This document shows positions 6,671-14,996 of a DNA stretch of 18,986 bases, one piece after another; position 1 is the first letter of the stretch, and every line of letters begins with the position of its first letter. The stretch is taken from assembly GCA_947377425.1 (NCBI GenBank), contig CANCFZ010000020.1:1-18986 (forward strand). The letters are read 5' to 3'. The DNA is from Flavobacteriaceae bacterium. Lineage in GTDB: Bacteria; Bacteroidota; Bacteroidia; Flavobacteriales; Flavobacteriaceae. Made by a program: the position numbers and the translations under genes. The notes beneath the pieces were generated by a model, which was not told where the DNA came from, did not search any database, and saw only the letters and a program-made list of their open reading frames with translations.

Positions 6671-8470
6671 TTAATTGTCTATTTTATTGTAAAAGTCGGA
6701 AATTTTTTTGGCTTTTGAAACACCAACAACCTCCGAAATTTCTTTTTCGGTGGCTAATTTCAATCTTTTAACACTTTTGAAATGTTTTATTAATGTCAAC
6801 ATTGTCTTTTCGCCAATTCCTGGAATTTCTTCTACCGACGAATTTAGTGCTGCTTTGCTTCGTTTATCGCGGTGAAAAGTGATTCCGAATCGATGTGCTT
6901 CGTTACGCAAAAACTGAATTACTTTGAGTGTTTCCGATTTTTTATCGAGGTATAATGGTGCAGAATCACCTGGATAAAAAAGTTCTTCAAGGCGTTTTGC
7001 AATTCCGATGATGGCAATTTTTCCACGCAAACCTAAGTCATCAATACTTTTTAAAGCCGACGAAAGCTGTCCTTTTCCACCGTCAATAATTATTAGTTGT
7101 GGTAACGGTTGGTTTTCGTCTAACATTCGTTTGTATCTTCGGTAAACAACTTCTTCCATGGAAGCAAAATCATTTGGTCCTTCAACGGTTTTTATATTGA
7201 AATGTCGGTAATCTTTTTTGGATGGTTTTCCGTCTTTGAAAACTACGCAAGCCGCAACAGGATTGGTTCCTTGAATGTTGGAATTATCAAAACATTCGAT
7301 ATGTCGTGGCTCTACCGAAAGACGTAAATCTTTTTGCATTTGCGCCATAATTCGATTCGTATGGCGTTCTGGATCTACAATTTGAATTTGTTTTAATTGG
7401 TCTAAACGGTAATATCTCGCATTGCGTTCTGACAATTCTAAAATTTGTTTTTTATCACCAAGTTGCGGAACGGTGACTTTTATTTTATCACCAAAATCTA
7501 ATGGAAAAGGCAAAATTATTTCGCGCGATAGTAAATGAAAACGTTCACGAAGTTCAACAACGGCTAGTTCTAGAAGTTCTTCGTCGGTTTCTTCTAGTTT
7601 CTTTTTTAGTTCTAAAGTGTACGAACGAATTATGGCACCGTGAGCTATTTGAAGAAAATTTACATACGCAACAGCTTCGTCAGAAATGATTGAAAAAACA
7701 TCAATATTGGAAATTTTTGGATTTAAAATCGTTGACCGCGATTGGTAATTTTCAAGAACTTCTATTTTTTCTTTTATTTTTTGGGCTTCTTCAAATTGCA
7801 TTTCTTGTGCTAAATGAAGCATTTTTATTTTGAATCCTTTTAAACTTTCTTTGAAATTTCCTTTTAAGATTTCTCGAATGGCATCCACTTGTTTTTGATA
7901 ATTTTCAAGTAATTCATAACCTTCGCAACCGCCTTTGCAATTACCAATATGGAATTCTAAACATACTTTGTATTTGCCCGAATTGATATTGGCTTCGGTT
8001 AAATCATAGTTGCAAGTTCTGAGCGGATACAATTCTTTTATTAATTCTAAAATGGTATTTACGGTTTTGAAACTAGTGTAGGGTCCAAAATATTCCGAGC
8101 CGTCTTTTACCATTCTTCGTGTTGGAAATATTCGCGAAAAAGGTTCTTTCTTGATACAAATCCATGGATAGGTTTTATCGTCACGTAATAAAACGTTATA
8201 TCTTGGTTGTAGCTTTTTAATCAGATTGTTTTCTAATAAAAGTGCGTCTTGTTCTGAAGAAACTACAATGTGTTTAATGGTTACAATCTTCTTTACTAGC
8301 ACATTAGTTTTGGCAGTATCATGAATTTTATTGAAGTAAGAAGAAACTCGTTTTTTGAGGTTTTTGGCTTTTCCAACGTATAGAATTTTTCCTTCTTTGT
8401 CATAATACTGATATACTCCGGGATTATCGGGTAGCGTTTGTATTTGTAATTCTAGAGATGGATTGTTCAT
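6671..8470 (-). CDS. uvrC: UvrABC excinuclease subunit C
   Basis: A 599-residue cytoplasmic repair nuclease that makes both incisions around UvrAB-marked lesions in nucleotide excision repair. The N-terminal GIY-YIG domain (about 14-95) has GVYQYY and LYVGKAKNLKKR and makes the 3' cut. Four cysteines at 153, 170, 178 and 182 match the iron-sulfur binding set described for UvrC. A UVR motif with FEEAQKIKEKIEVLE (226-240) contacts UvrB. The C-terminal RNase H-like domain has Asp395 in FDNSN and Asp463 in IIDGGKGQL, plus His533, for the 5' cut. Tandem helix-hairpin-helix motifs (about 546-590, PGIGEKT and VGVSKAK) bind DNA. Length is normal and no key residue is missing. It is divergent from the decarboxylase gene and followed closely by the patatin gene. 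Confidence 0.98.
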   Translation of the reverse strand: MNNPSLELQIQTLPDNPGVYQYYDKEGKILYVGKAKNLKKRVSSYFNKIHDTAKTNVLVKKIVTIKHIVVSSEQDALLLENNLIKKLQPRYNVLLRDDKTYPWICIKKEPFSRIFPTRRMVKDGSEYFGPYTSFKTVNTILELIKELYPLRTCNYDLTEANINSGKYKVCLEFHIGNCKGGCEGYELLENYQKQVDAIREILKGNFKESLKGFKIKMLHLAQEMQFEEAQKIKEKIEVLENYQSRSTILNPKISNIDVFSIISDEAVAYVNFLQIAHGAIIRSYTLELKKKLEETDEELLELAVVELRERFHLLSREIILPFPLDFGDKIKVTVPQLGDKKQILELSERNARYYRLDQLKQIQIVDPERHTNRIMAQMQKDLRLSVEPRHIECFDNSNIQGTNPVAACVVFKDGKPSKKDYRHFNIKTVEGPNDFASMEEVVYRRYKRMLDENQPLPQLIIIDGGKGQLSSALKSIDDLGLRGKIAIIGIAKRLEELFYPGDSAPLYLDKKSETLKVIQFLRNEAHRFGITFHRDKRSKAALNSSVEEIPGIGEKTMLTLIKHFKSVKRLKLATEKEISEVVGVSKAKKISDFYNKIDN

Positions 8471-8502
8471 TTTTTTGTATCGCAGAGGGTCTTTTCTTTA
8501 AA

Positions 8503-8534
8503 CAAATTTAACTTTAAATTCTTCACAAAACAAA
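8503..8534 (-). promoter_or_regulatory. uvrC promoter
   Basis: The minus strand has TTTG (8531-8534), a 20-bp spacer, then TAAATTTG (8503-8510). This matches the Bacteroidota -33 / -7 arrangement (TTG or TTTG, about 19-20 bp, TAnnTTTG). Predicted transcription starts near 8499, leaving a leader of about 28 nt before the uvrC ATG. Confidence 0.65.
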
Positions 8535-8593
8535 TTCAAAAAACTCCAATATTAAACCTAACAATTATCATGTTTTATATTAAGTGGTTAAAG

Positions 8594-8601
8594 TAGTTTT
8601 G
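8594..8601 (+). promoter_or_regulatory. Decarboxylase promoter, -7 element TAGTTTTG
   Basis: TAGTTTTG fits the TAnnTTTG consensus and lies 15 bp before the ATG at 8617. The -33 region is weak (TTTT near 8573). If real, transcription starts near 8605, which rules out the upstream in-frame GTG at 8584 and supports the ATG at 8617. Confidence 0.5.
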
Positions 8602-8616
8602 GCAAAAATCACAACC

Positions 8617-9870
8617 ATGCTTTATTGGAAAAAACTTCCGAAAGAAGAACGAAAAAACAAGATTCAACAAGCTTTAAATGCCAATGTAAATTTCGCAAAA
8701 GATACTTCATTGGGTTATCCTGCATCTAAATTGGACGAAAAAGTATTTTTTGATGCTGACTTTTTAAAAGACGCTCCTGTTTTACAAACGTTTGTTGCTA
8801 ATCCAAATCACATTGGCTGCCATACTTTAGGAGATTCTGAAAGTGCTTTTAAAGGCACGCACGAATTGGAAAAAGACGTTCTGAATGTGCTCGCAGTTGA
8901 TGTTTTTAAAGCTAAACCCAACGAATTTGATGGCTATATTTCTCCTGGCGGAACCGAGGCAAATATTCAAGCGATTTGGATGTATCGCAATTATTTTATG
9001 TATAAAAAAGGAGCTAAATTAAACGAAATCGTAATTCTAGCTTCAGAAGACACACATTATTCTATTCCAAAAGCTGGAAATATTTTGCAGTTGGATTGGT
9101 TAAAAATTTCAGTTTCATTTGAAAAAAGAAAAATTGACAAAATTGCTTTGGAAAACATCATTCTCAAAGCAAAAGAAAATGGTAAAAAATACTTCATTGT
9201 AATTTCTAATATGGGAACAACAATGTTTGGTTCTGTTGACAATCCGGAAGATTATATTTCTATTTTAGAAAAATATAATTTAGATTACAAACTCCACATT
9301 GACGGTGCTTATGGCGGATTTGTTTATCCGTTTAGTAATGAGAATTCGATTATAAATTTCAGTAATCCTAAAATTAGTTCAATTACAATTGACGCACATA
9401 AAATGCTTCAAGCACCTTATGGAACTGGCGTTTTTATTTGCCGAAAGAGCTTAATCGAAAATGTGTTAACCAAAGAAGCCCAATATGTAGAAGGAATGGA
9501 TTTAACACTTTGCGGAAGTCGTTCAGGAGCTAATGCAATTGCAGTTTGGATGATTTTATTTACTTATGGTCCGCACAAATGGTTTGAAAAAGTAAGCGTT
9601 TTACAAATGCGAACACAATTTTTATGCGATGAATTAGACAAATTAGATATTAAATATTTCCGAGAACCGTTTATTAATATTGTCACAATTCACGCTGAAT
9701 TTATTCCAAAAAAACTAGCGTACAAATATGATTTAGTTCCAGAAACTCACAATCATGAAAATAAATGGTATAAAATTGTGTTGATGAATCACGTAGAAGT
9801 GCAACATTTGAGTACTTTTATCAACGAATTGAAATTGGTTTGCAATGTTGAAGAAAGAATTAAGAGTTAA
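8617..9870 (+). CDS. PLP-dependent group II amino acid decarboxylase-like protein
   Basis: A 417-residue fold-type I PLP enzyme. It has SPGGTEANIQAI (109-120) for cofactor phosphate binding, EDTHYSI with His147 positioned to stack on the PLP ring, HIDGAYGGF with Asp229 for the pyridine nitrogen, and IDAHKMLQAPYGTG with Lys262 as the Schiff-base lysine. These identify the group II decarboxylases (glutamate, tyrosine, histidine and aspartate decarboxylase relatives). The substrate cannot be read from the sequence. An in-frame GTG at 8584 would add 11 residues but lies upstream of a promoter-like element, so the ATG is preferred. The last 26 bp overlap the 5-formyltetrahydrofolate cyclo-ligase gene, which suggests translational coupling. 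Confidence 0.85.
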   Translation: MLYWKKLPKEERKNKIQQALNANVNFAKDTSLGYPASKLDEKVFFDADFLKDAPVLQTFVANPNHIGCHTLGDSESAFKGTHELEKDVLNVLAVDVFKAKPNEFDGYISPGGTEANIQAIWMYRNYFMYKKGAKLNEIVILASEDTHYSIPKAGNILQLDWLKISVSFEKRKIDKIALENIILKAKENGKKYFIVISNMGTTMFGSVDNPEDYISILEKYNLDYKLHIDGAYGGFVYPFSNENSIINFSNPKISSITIDAHKMLQAPYGTGVFICRKSLIENVLTKEAQYVEGMDLTLCGSRSGANAIAVWMILFTYGPHKWFEKVSVLQMRTQFLCDELDKLDIKYFREPFINIVTIHAEFIPKKLAYKYDLVPETHNHENKWYKIVLMNHVEVQHLSTFINELKLVCNVEERIKS

Positions 9871-10429
9871 ATACAAAGAATTAAGAACACATTTTTCTCA
9901 AAAAGAAATTGAAACTAAAAGTTTGGCTATTGCTAATCGTTTATTATCATTAAGTAACTTGCCTGACGGCAGTCAGGTTTGGGGCAAAACCTACTTTCAT
10001 TTATTCTTAACTATTGAAGAACAAAAGGAAATTGATACCGAATTTATTCTTCATATTTTACAAGGAAAAGATAAGGAAATTGTGGTTTCTAAAAGTGATT
10101 TTGCGACTTTAGAAATGACACATTATCTACTTACTGACAACACTAAATTAAAGAAAAACGAATATAACATTCCAGAACCAATTGATGGTTTGGAGGTTCC
10201 TGCCACTAAAATTGATGTGGTTTTTGTGCCACTTTTAGCATTTGATGTAAAAGGAAATAGAGTTGGTTATGGTAAAGGATTTTATGATAAATTTTTATCA
10301 CAATGCAAATCAGAAACTATAAAAATAGGATTGTCTTTCTTTGAAGTAGAAGAAAATATTGATGACCTTTCAGAAAATGATATTCAGCTGAATTATTGTG
10401 TAACTCCTAGTGAAATTTATACTTTTTAA
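9845..10429 (+). CDS. 5-formyltetrahydrofolate cyclo-ligase
   Basis: A 194-residue enzyme that converts 5-formyltetrahydrofolate and ATP to 5,10-methenyltetrahydrofolate, recovering a dead-end folate in the cytoplasm. The family signature GNRVGYGKGFYDKFL (137-151) provides the ATP/substrate loop. KKELRVKYKELR at the N-terminus and VFVPLLAFD (127-134) are also typical. The ATG lies inside the upstream decarboxylase gene (26-bp overlap). Residues about 37-45 (SNLPDGSQV) look like an insertion: the DNA here is a palindromic GC-richer patch (9962-9977), and the flanking protein reads naturally as LLSL-WGKTYFHLF without it. The gene ends convergently with lspA, sharing four bases at the stops. Confidence 0.92.
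   Translation: MLKKELRVKYKELRTHFSQKEIETKSLAIANRLLSLSNLPDGSQVWGKTYFHLFLTIEEQKEIDTEFILHILQGKDKEIVVSKSDFATLEMTHYLLTDNTKLKKNEYNIPEPIDGLEVPATKIDVVFVPLLAFDVKGNRVGYGKGFYDKFLSQCKSETIKIGLSFFEVEENIDDLSENDIQLNYCVTPSEIYTF
9961..9978. repeat. Short palindromic repeat inside the folate cyclo-ligase gene
   Basis: CCTGAC (9962-9967), loop GGCA, then GTCAGG (9972-9977) form a hairpin, with a possible extra G-T pair outside. It is GC-richer than the surrounding coding DNA. I recall similar CCTG-rich short palindromes scattered in Flavobacterium genomes, but that was not checked. Confidence 0.5.
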
Positions 10430-11076
10430 TCTTCATTGTTATCTAATATTTTTGAATAAGTTACATGTTTATATTTCGGATTAGGCGCAAATGCTTTTTT
10501 GTTGAAAAATATTAGAATTCCAACTCCAGTTGAAATTGAAAAATCAGCAAGATTGAAAATGGCGTTAAAAAAAGTAACTTCTTTTCCTCCAATAAATGGA
10601 ACCCAAGTTGGCATCATATAATCTTCAATAAAAGGGAAATAAAACATATCTACAACTTTTCCATGAAACCAAGTTCCATAAGGATTTTCAGGCAAAAAGG
10701 TCGCTAAATGATTGTGACTGTCATCAAAGATTACTCCGTAAAGAACAGAATCAATAATGTTTCCTAAAGCACCAGCAAAAATTAAAGATATCGCGATTAT
10801 TAAGTACTTTGATTTTTCTTTTTTTGTAGCATCTAAAAGCCAATAACCAATTGCAACAACGGCAAGAATTCTAAAAACCGTAAGAAATAACTTCCCATAT
10901 TCACCAGGAATAACTGTTCCCCAAGCCATACCTTCATTTTCAATAAACAAAAGTTTAAACCAACTGAAAACTTGAACAGATTCGCCTAATATAAAATTCG
11001 TTTTTACAAATACTTTTGAGTATTGATCAACCATTAGTATCAAAAAGATTATAAATACCGAATTTCTAAGTTTCAT
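10426..11076 (-). CDS. lspA: Lipoprotein signal peptidase (signal peptidase II)
   Basis: A 216-residue inner-membrane aspartyl protease that cleaves the signal peptide of diacylglyceryl-modified prolipoproteins. Four membrane segments are visible (about 7-24, 64-82, 92-110 and 172-192). Family motifs are VDQYSK (16-21), ENEGMAWG (46-53), AGALGNIIDSVLYG (101-114), VVDMFYF with Asp143, and FNLADFSIS with Asp178, the two catalytic aspartates. The roughly 60-residue stretch between GNIID and NLAD, with the HGKVVDM block and an extra loop, makes it longer than the typical 160-170 residues; I believe this is usual in Bacteroidota. It has its own promoter (11099-11106) directly behind the terminator of the DksA-like gene. 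Confidence 0.96.
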   Translation of the reverse strand: MKLRNSVFIIFLILMVDQYSKVFVKTNFILGESVQVFSWFKLLFIENEGMAWGTVIPGEYGKLFLTVFRILAVVAIGYWLLDATKKEKSKYLIIAISLIFAGALGNIIDSVLYGVIFDDSHNHLATFLPENPYGTWFHGKVVDMFYFPFIEDYMMPTWVPFIGGKEVTFFNAIFNLADFSISTGVGILIFFNKKAFAPNPKYKHVTYSKILDNNED

Positions 11077-11098
11077 TTTTATTGGTTTTTTGGTGGTG

Positions 11099-11106
11099 CA
11101 AAAGTA
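11099..11106 (-). promoter_or_regulatory. lspA promoter, -7 element TACTTTTG
   Basis: The minus strand reads TACTTTTG, matching TAnnTTTG, 22 bp upstream of the lspA ATG. The -33 region would fall on the T-tract of the preceding terminator, so terminator and promoter overlap. Predicted leader is about 19 nt. Confidence 0.5.
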
Positions 11107-11119
11107 GTATTATTTTCTA

Positions 11120-11152
11120 AAAAAAACGCTCCTTTTTTTGGAGCGTTTTTTT
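11120..11152 (-). terminator. Intrinsic terminator after the ileS / DksA-like operon
   Basis: A perfect 13-bp stem with the core CGCTCC / GGAGCG (11120-11132 against 11140-11152) has a 7-nt loop of T (A on the minus strand). On the minus strand it ends in a run of eight T. It starts 15 bp after the stop of the DksA-like gene. Confidence 0.93.
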
Positions 11153-11167
11153 AAATTACAAATGTAA

Positions 11168-11548
11168 TTATCGTTGTAAATTTTTAGCCTCAATGCTCAT
11201 TGTAGCATGAGGAACAATTTTTAATCGTTCTTTTCCTATTAATTTTCCTGTTACTTTACAAACCCCATAGGTTTTGTTTTCAACACGAAAAAGTGCATTT
11301 TTTAAGTCACGAAGAAACTTCTCTTGACGAATTGCCAATTGAGAATTTGCTTCTTTACTCATTGTTTCACTTCCTTCTTCAAATGCTTTAAATGTAGGCG
11401 ATGTGTCATCAGTTCCGTTGTTTAAATCATTCATGTAAGCACTTTTGATTAATTCTAAATCAGATTGTGCTTTCTCCATTTTATTTAAGATAATTTCCTT
11501 AAACTCTGCTAAATCAGCATCAGAGTATCTCATCATTTCTTCAATCAT
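11168..11548 (-). CDS. TraR/DksA-family protein lacking the zinc-finger cysteines
   Basis: A 126-residue protein with an N-terminal helical coiled-coil region (about 10-92) and a C-terminal domain in the DksA/TraR layout (YGVCKVTGKLIGKERL, then PHATMSIEAK). DksA proteins bind the RNA polymerase secondary channel and, with ppGpp, adjust transcription. At the four canonical zinc positions (C-x2-C-x17-C-x2-C) it has Cys97, Thr100, Ser118 and Ala121, so zinc binding is not expected. The fold-defining residues around them are kept. Asp47 and Asp48 lie near the predicted coiled-coil tip, where DksA has its functional acidic pair. The gene starts 7 bp after ileS ends and precedes a strong terminator, so it is the last gene of an ileS operon. 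This zinc-less form is, to my knowledge, common in Bacteroidota. Confidence 0.88.
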   Translation of the reverse strand: MIEEMMRYSDADLAEFKEIILNKMEKAQSDLELIKSAYMNDLNNGTDDTSPTFKAFEEGSETMSKEANSQLAIRQEKFLRDLKNALFRVENKTYGVCKVTGKLIGKERLKIVPHATMSIEAKNLQR

Positions 11549-11555
11549 CTTTGTA

Positions 11556-14500
11556 TTATTTTGAAATTAATATTCTTGTTTTTATCTCATCAAACTCAAT
11601 TTCTATACCACTTTCTAGATTTTCAACAAAATTTAATTCTTCTGTTAACGTTTCGTCTTTGATATAGCTTTCGTTATTCTTTATTGCTTGTTCTAGTTCG
11701 CCGCTACGTTGAATTTGAACTTTAATTTTATCGGTTACTTCAAAACCAGAATCTTTTCTGATATTTTGAATTCTGTTAACCAATTCTCTCGCAATTCCTT
11801 CTTGCTTTAATTCTGGTGAAATTGTAATGTCTAAAGCTACTGTAATTCCGTTAGCATTTGCAACCAACCAACCCGGAATATCCTGCGATGTTATCTCTAC
11901 ATCTTCGGATGTTAAAATTATACTATTTCCTGAAATAACAAGCGATAATTCACCTTTAGTATCAATTTCATTGATTTGCTCCTGCGTAAAATTCTGTATT
12001 TCTTTGGAAATCAATCCCATATCCTTACCAAAACGTGGTCCAAGCGCCTTGAAATTTGGCTTAATTTGCTTCACTAAAACACCAGATGCATCGTCCAAAA
12101 GTTCTATTTCTTTAACGTTAACTTCGGCTTTTATTAGGTCAGAAACGGCTTCAATTTCGGCACGTTGATTCTCGTCAAGTATAGGAATCATTATCCTTTG
12201 CAACGGTTGACGTACTTTTATCATTTCTTTTTTTCGAAGCGATAAAACTAGTGACGAAACCGTCTGTGCTTTCATCATTCTGCTTTCCAACGATTTATCA
12301 ACAAAGTTTTCAACCGAAACTGGGAATAAAGCCAAGTGAACACTGGCAAAATCCTCTGTTTGAGTTGTTCTAACTAAATCGCGATACAACTGATCCATAA
12401 AAAAAGGAGCGATAGGTGCAGACAATTTAGCCACATTTATCAAACAAGTATAAAGCGTTTGATAAGCCGCAATTTTATCGGTTCCATATTCGCCTTTCCA
12501 GAATCTTCTTCTGCACAAACGAACGTACCAATTACTCAAATTTTCTTGAACAAAATCAGAAATTGCTCTTGCTGCTTTTGTTGGCTCATAATCGGCATAA
12601 TAATCGTCAACATTTTTTATCAAAGTATTTAATTCTGATAAAATCCATCGGTCAATTTCTGGTCGTTCATTCAACGGAATTTCCGCTTCTGAATAAGTGA
12701 AATTATCAATGTTTGCATATAATGTGAAGAATGAATAAGTGTTGTAAAGAGTCCCAAAAAACTTTCTACGAACCTCAGCAATTCCTTCTAAATCGAATTT
12801 TAAATTGTCCCACGGATTGGCATTTGAAATCATGTACCATCGTGTAGCGTCTGGACCATATTCTTCTAATGTTTTAAAAGGATCGGTAGCATTTCCTAAA
12901 CGTTTGGACATTTTTTGTCCGTTTTTATCCAAAACTAAACCGTTAGAAACTACATTTTTATAAGCAATTTTATCAAAAACTAAAGTTCCAATTGCATGTA
13001 AAGTATAAAACCAACCACGAGTTTGATCGACACCTTCGGCAATAAAATCAGCTGGGAAATCTTTATTTTCGTCAATTTTATCTTTATTTTCAAATGGATA
13101 ATGCCATTGTGCATAAGGCATTGCACCCGAATCGAACCAAACATCAATTAAGTCACTTTCGCGTTTCATCGGTTTTCCTGATGGAGAAACCAATGTAATT
13201 CCGTCAACTACATTTTTATGTAAATCGACTAAATTGTAGTTTTCTTCACTCATATTTCCAACCTCAAAACCTTGAAATGGATTTACAGTTTCTAAACCAG
13301 CCGCAATAGATTTTTCAATTTCTGAATATAATTCTTCTACTGAACCGATTAGCATTTCTTCGGTTCCATCTTCGGTTCTCCAAATTGGTAAGGGAATTCC
13401 CCAATATCTTGAGCGCGATAAATTCCAATCGTTGGCATTTTTCAACCAATTTCCGAAACGTCCTTCGCCAGTTGCTTTTGGTTTCCAGTTGATGGTTTCG
13501 TTCAAATCGAACATTCTATCCTTGATTTCGGTTACTTTAATGAACCAAGAATCTAGCGGATAATATAAAATTGGTTTGTCAGTTCGCCAACAATGTGGGT
13601 AACTGTGCACGTATTTTTCGACTTTGAAAGCCTTATTTTCTTCTTTTAATTGGATAGCGATTTCAACATCGGCAGAGCGTTCTGGTGCTTCACCATCGTT
13701 GTAATATTCATTTTTAACGTATTTTCCAGAATAATTTTCTAAACCTTGAATGAATTTACCTTGTAAATCAACCAAAGGAACAGGATTTCCATTTTCGTCT
13801 AAAACCAACATTGGCGGAATTTCTGGCGTTGCTTCTTTGGCAACTTTAGCATCATCGGCACCAAAAGTTGGCGCTGTATGTACAATTCCAGTTCCATCTT
13901 CGGTAGTAACAAAATCTCCAGCAATTACTCTAAAAGCATTTTCTGCATTTTGATATGGCAAAGCCAATTTCATCAATTGTTCGTAACGAATTCCAACTAA
14001 ATCTGCACCTTTAAATTCTGCCAAGATTTGGAATGGAATGTTTTTATCACCTTCTTTGAAATTTTCAAAATCAGATGGTTCAACAGAAACAAAAAATCCT
14101 TTTCCGAATTGTTTTCCGACAAGGTTTTTAGCCAAAATTACTTTGGTTGGACGAAATGTATATTGATTGAACGTTTCCACCAAAACATAATCTATTCTCG
14201 GGCCAACCGTCAAAGCAGTATTGGATGGCAAAGTCCATGGAGTTGTCGTCCAAGCTAAAATGTGAACATCACCAAAACCTTTTAAAAAGCTTGGTAAAGT
14301 TTCTGTTTTTGCTAAAAATTGTGCCACAACTGTTGTATCGGTTACATCTCTATAACTTCCGGGTTGATTAACTTCGTGCGAAGATAATCCGGTTCCAGCT
14401 TTTGGCGAATACGGTTGAATTGTGTAGCCTTTGTATAATAAGTCTTTGTTATAAATTTGTTTCAATAACCACCAAACACTTTCCATATATTTGGATTTAT

Positions 14501-14957
14501 AGGTTATGTATGGATCTTGCATATCAACCCAATAACCCATTTTTCCGGTCAAATCGTTCCATACGTCGGTGTAACGCATTACAGTTTTTTTACACGCTTC
14601 GTTGTATTCTTCTACCGAAATGGTTTTTCCGATGTCTTCTTTTGTGATTCCTAATTCTTTTTCGGTTCCTAATTCTACTGGCAAACCGTGAGTGTCCCAA
14701 CCTGCTTTACGTTTTACTTGAAAGCCTTTTTGGGTTTTATAACGACAAAAAATATCTTTAATAGCACGTGCCATTACGTGGTGAATTCCGGGTAATCCGT
14801 TAGCCGAAGGTGGACCTTCAAAAAACACGAATGGTTGGTTTCCTTCACGCGAAGTTACCGATTGTTCGAAGATGTTATTTTCTTTCCAAAATTTAAGGGT
14901 TTCCGACGCTACGGTTGGCAAGTCAAGTCCTTTGTATTCAGTAAATTTAGTGCTCAT
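11556..14957 (-). CDS. ileS: Isoleucyl-tRNA synthetase
   Basis: A 1133-residue cytoplasmic class I synthetase that charges tRNA-Ile. The HIGH signature appears as PSANGLPGIHH (50-60) and KMSKR at 682-686, which together form the ATP site. The inserted CP1 editing domain has the threonine-rich WTTTPWTLPSN (236-246), which removes misactivated valine. VWFDSGAMPYAQW and GWFYTLHAIG belong to the catalytic core. The anticodon-binding helical domain and a long C-terminal extension follow. The GIHH form of the motif, the length and the lack of a C-terminal zinc-cysteine cluster place it with the eukaryote-like IleS type, whose known members tolerate mupirocin. Resistance in this organism is inference. 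The gene starts an operon with the DksA-like gene and has a heptanucleotide array 40-73 bp upstream of its ATG. Confidence 0.98.
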   Translation of the reverse strand: MSTKFTEYKGLDLPTVASETLKFWKENNIFEQSVTSREGNQPFVFFEGPPSANGLPGIHHVMARAIKDIFCRYKTQKGFQVKRKAGWDTHGLPVELGTEKELGITKEDIGKTISVEEYNEACKKTVMRYTDVWNDLTGKMGYWVDMQDPYITYKSKYMESVWWLLKQIYNKDLLYKGYTIQPYSPKAGTGLSSHEVNQPGSYRDVTDTTVVAQFLAKTETLPSFLKGFGDVHILAWTTTPWTLPSNTALTVGPRIDYVLVETFNQYTFRPTKVILAKNLVGKQFGKGFFVSVEPSDFENFKEGDKNIPFQILAEFKGADLVGIRYEQLMKLALPYQNAENAFRVIAGDFVTTEDGTGIVHTAPTFGADDAKVAKEATPEIPPMLVLDENGNPVPLVDLQGKFIQGLENYSGKYVKNEYYNDGEAPERSADVEIAIQLKEENKAFKVEKYVHSYPHCWRTDKPILYYPLDSWFIKVTEIKDRMFDLNETINWKPKATGEGRFGNWLKNANDWNLSRSRYWGIPLPIWRTEDGTEEMLIGSVEELYSEIEKSIAAGLETVNPFQGFEVGNMSEENYNLVDLHKNVVDGITLVSPSGKPMKRESDLIDVWFDSGAMPYAQWHYPFENKDKIDENKDFPADFIAEGVDQTRGWFYTLHAIGTLVFDKIAYKNVVSNGLVLDKNGQKMSKRLGNATDPFKTLEEYGPDATRWYMISNANPWDNLKFDLEGIAEVRRKFFGTLYNTYSFFTLYANIDNFTYSEAEIPLNERPEIDRWILSELNTLIKNVDDYYADYEPTKAARAISDFVQENLSNWYVRLCRRRFWKGEYGTDKIAAYQTLYTCLINVAKLSAPIAPFFMDQLYRDLVRTTQTEDFASVHLALFPVSVENFVDKSLESRMMKAQTVSSLVLSLRKKEMIKVRQPLQRIMIPILDENQRAEIEAVSDLIKAEVNVKEIELLDDASGVLVKQIKPNFKALGPRFGKDMGLISKEIQNFTQEQINEIDTKGELSLVISGNSIILTSEDVEITSQDIPGWLVANANGITVALDITISPELKQEGIARELVNRIQNIRKDSGFEVTDKIKVQIQRSGELEQAIKNNESYIKDETLTEELNFVENLESGIEIEFDEIKTRILISK

Positions 14958-14982
14958 TTTGTTGTATTCTTAAATCAGTTTG

Positions 14983-14990
14983 CGAAAGTA
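14983..14990 (-). promoter_or_regulatory. Possible ileS promoter, -7-like TACTTTCG
   Basis: The minus strand reads TACTTTCG, one mismatch from TAnnTTTG, 25 bp upstream of the ileS ATG. The -33 position, about 19-20 bp further upstream, would fall inside the heptanucleotide array at 14997-15030. Confidence 0.35.
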
Positions 14991-14996
14991 GTAAAT

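Noticed and set aside
8584..8616. GTG start adding 11 residues to the decarboxylase
   Set aside because: It sits upstream of the TAGTTTTG promoter-like element, while the ATG at 8617 gives a natural N-terminus (MLYWKKLPKEER).
11827..14647. Several plus-strand ORFs of 67-113 codons inside ileS
   Set aside because: All are antisense to an intact, well-conserved synthetase gene.
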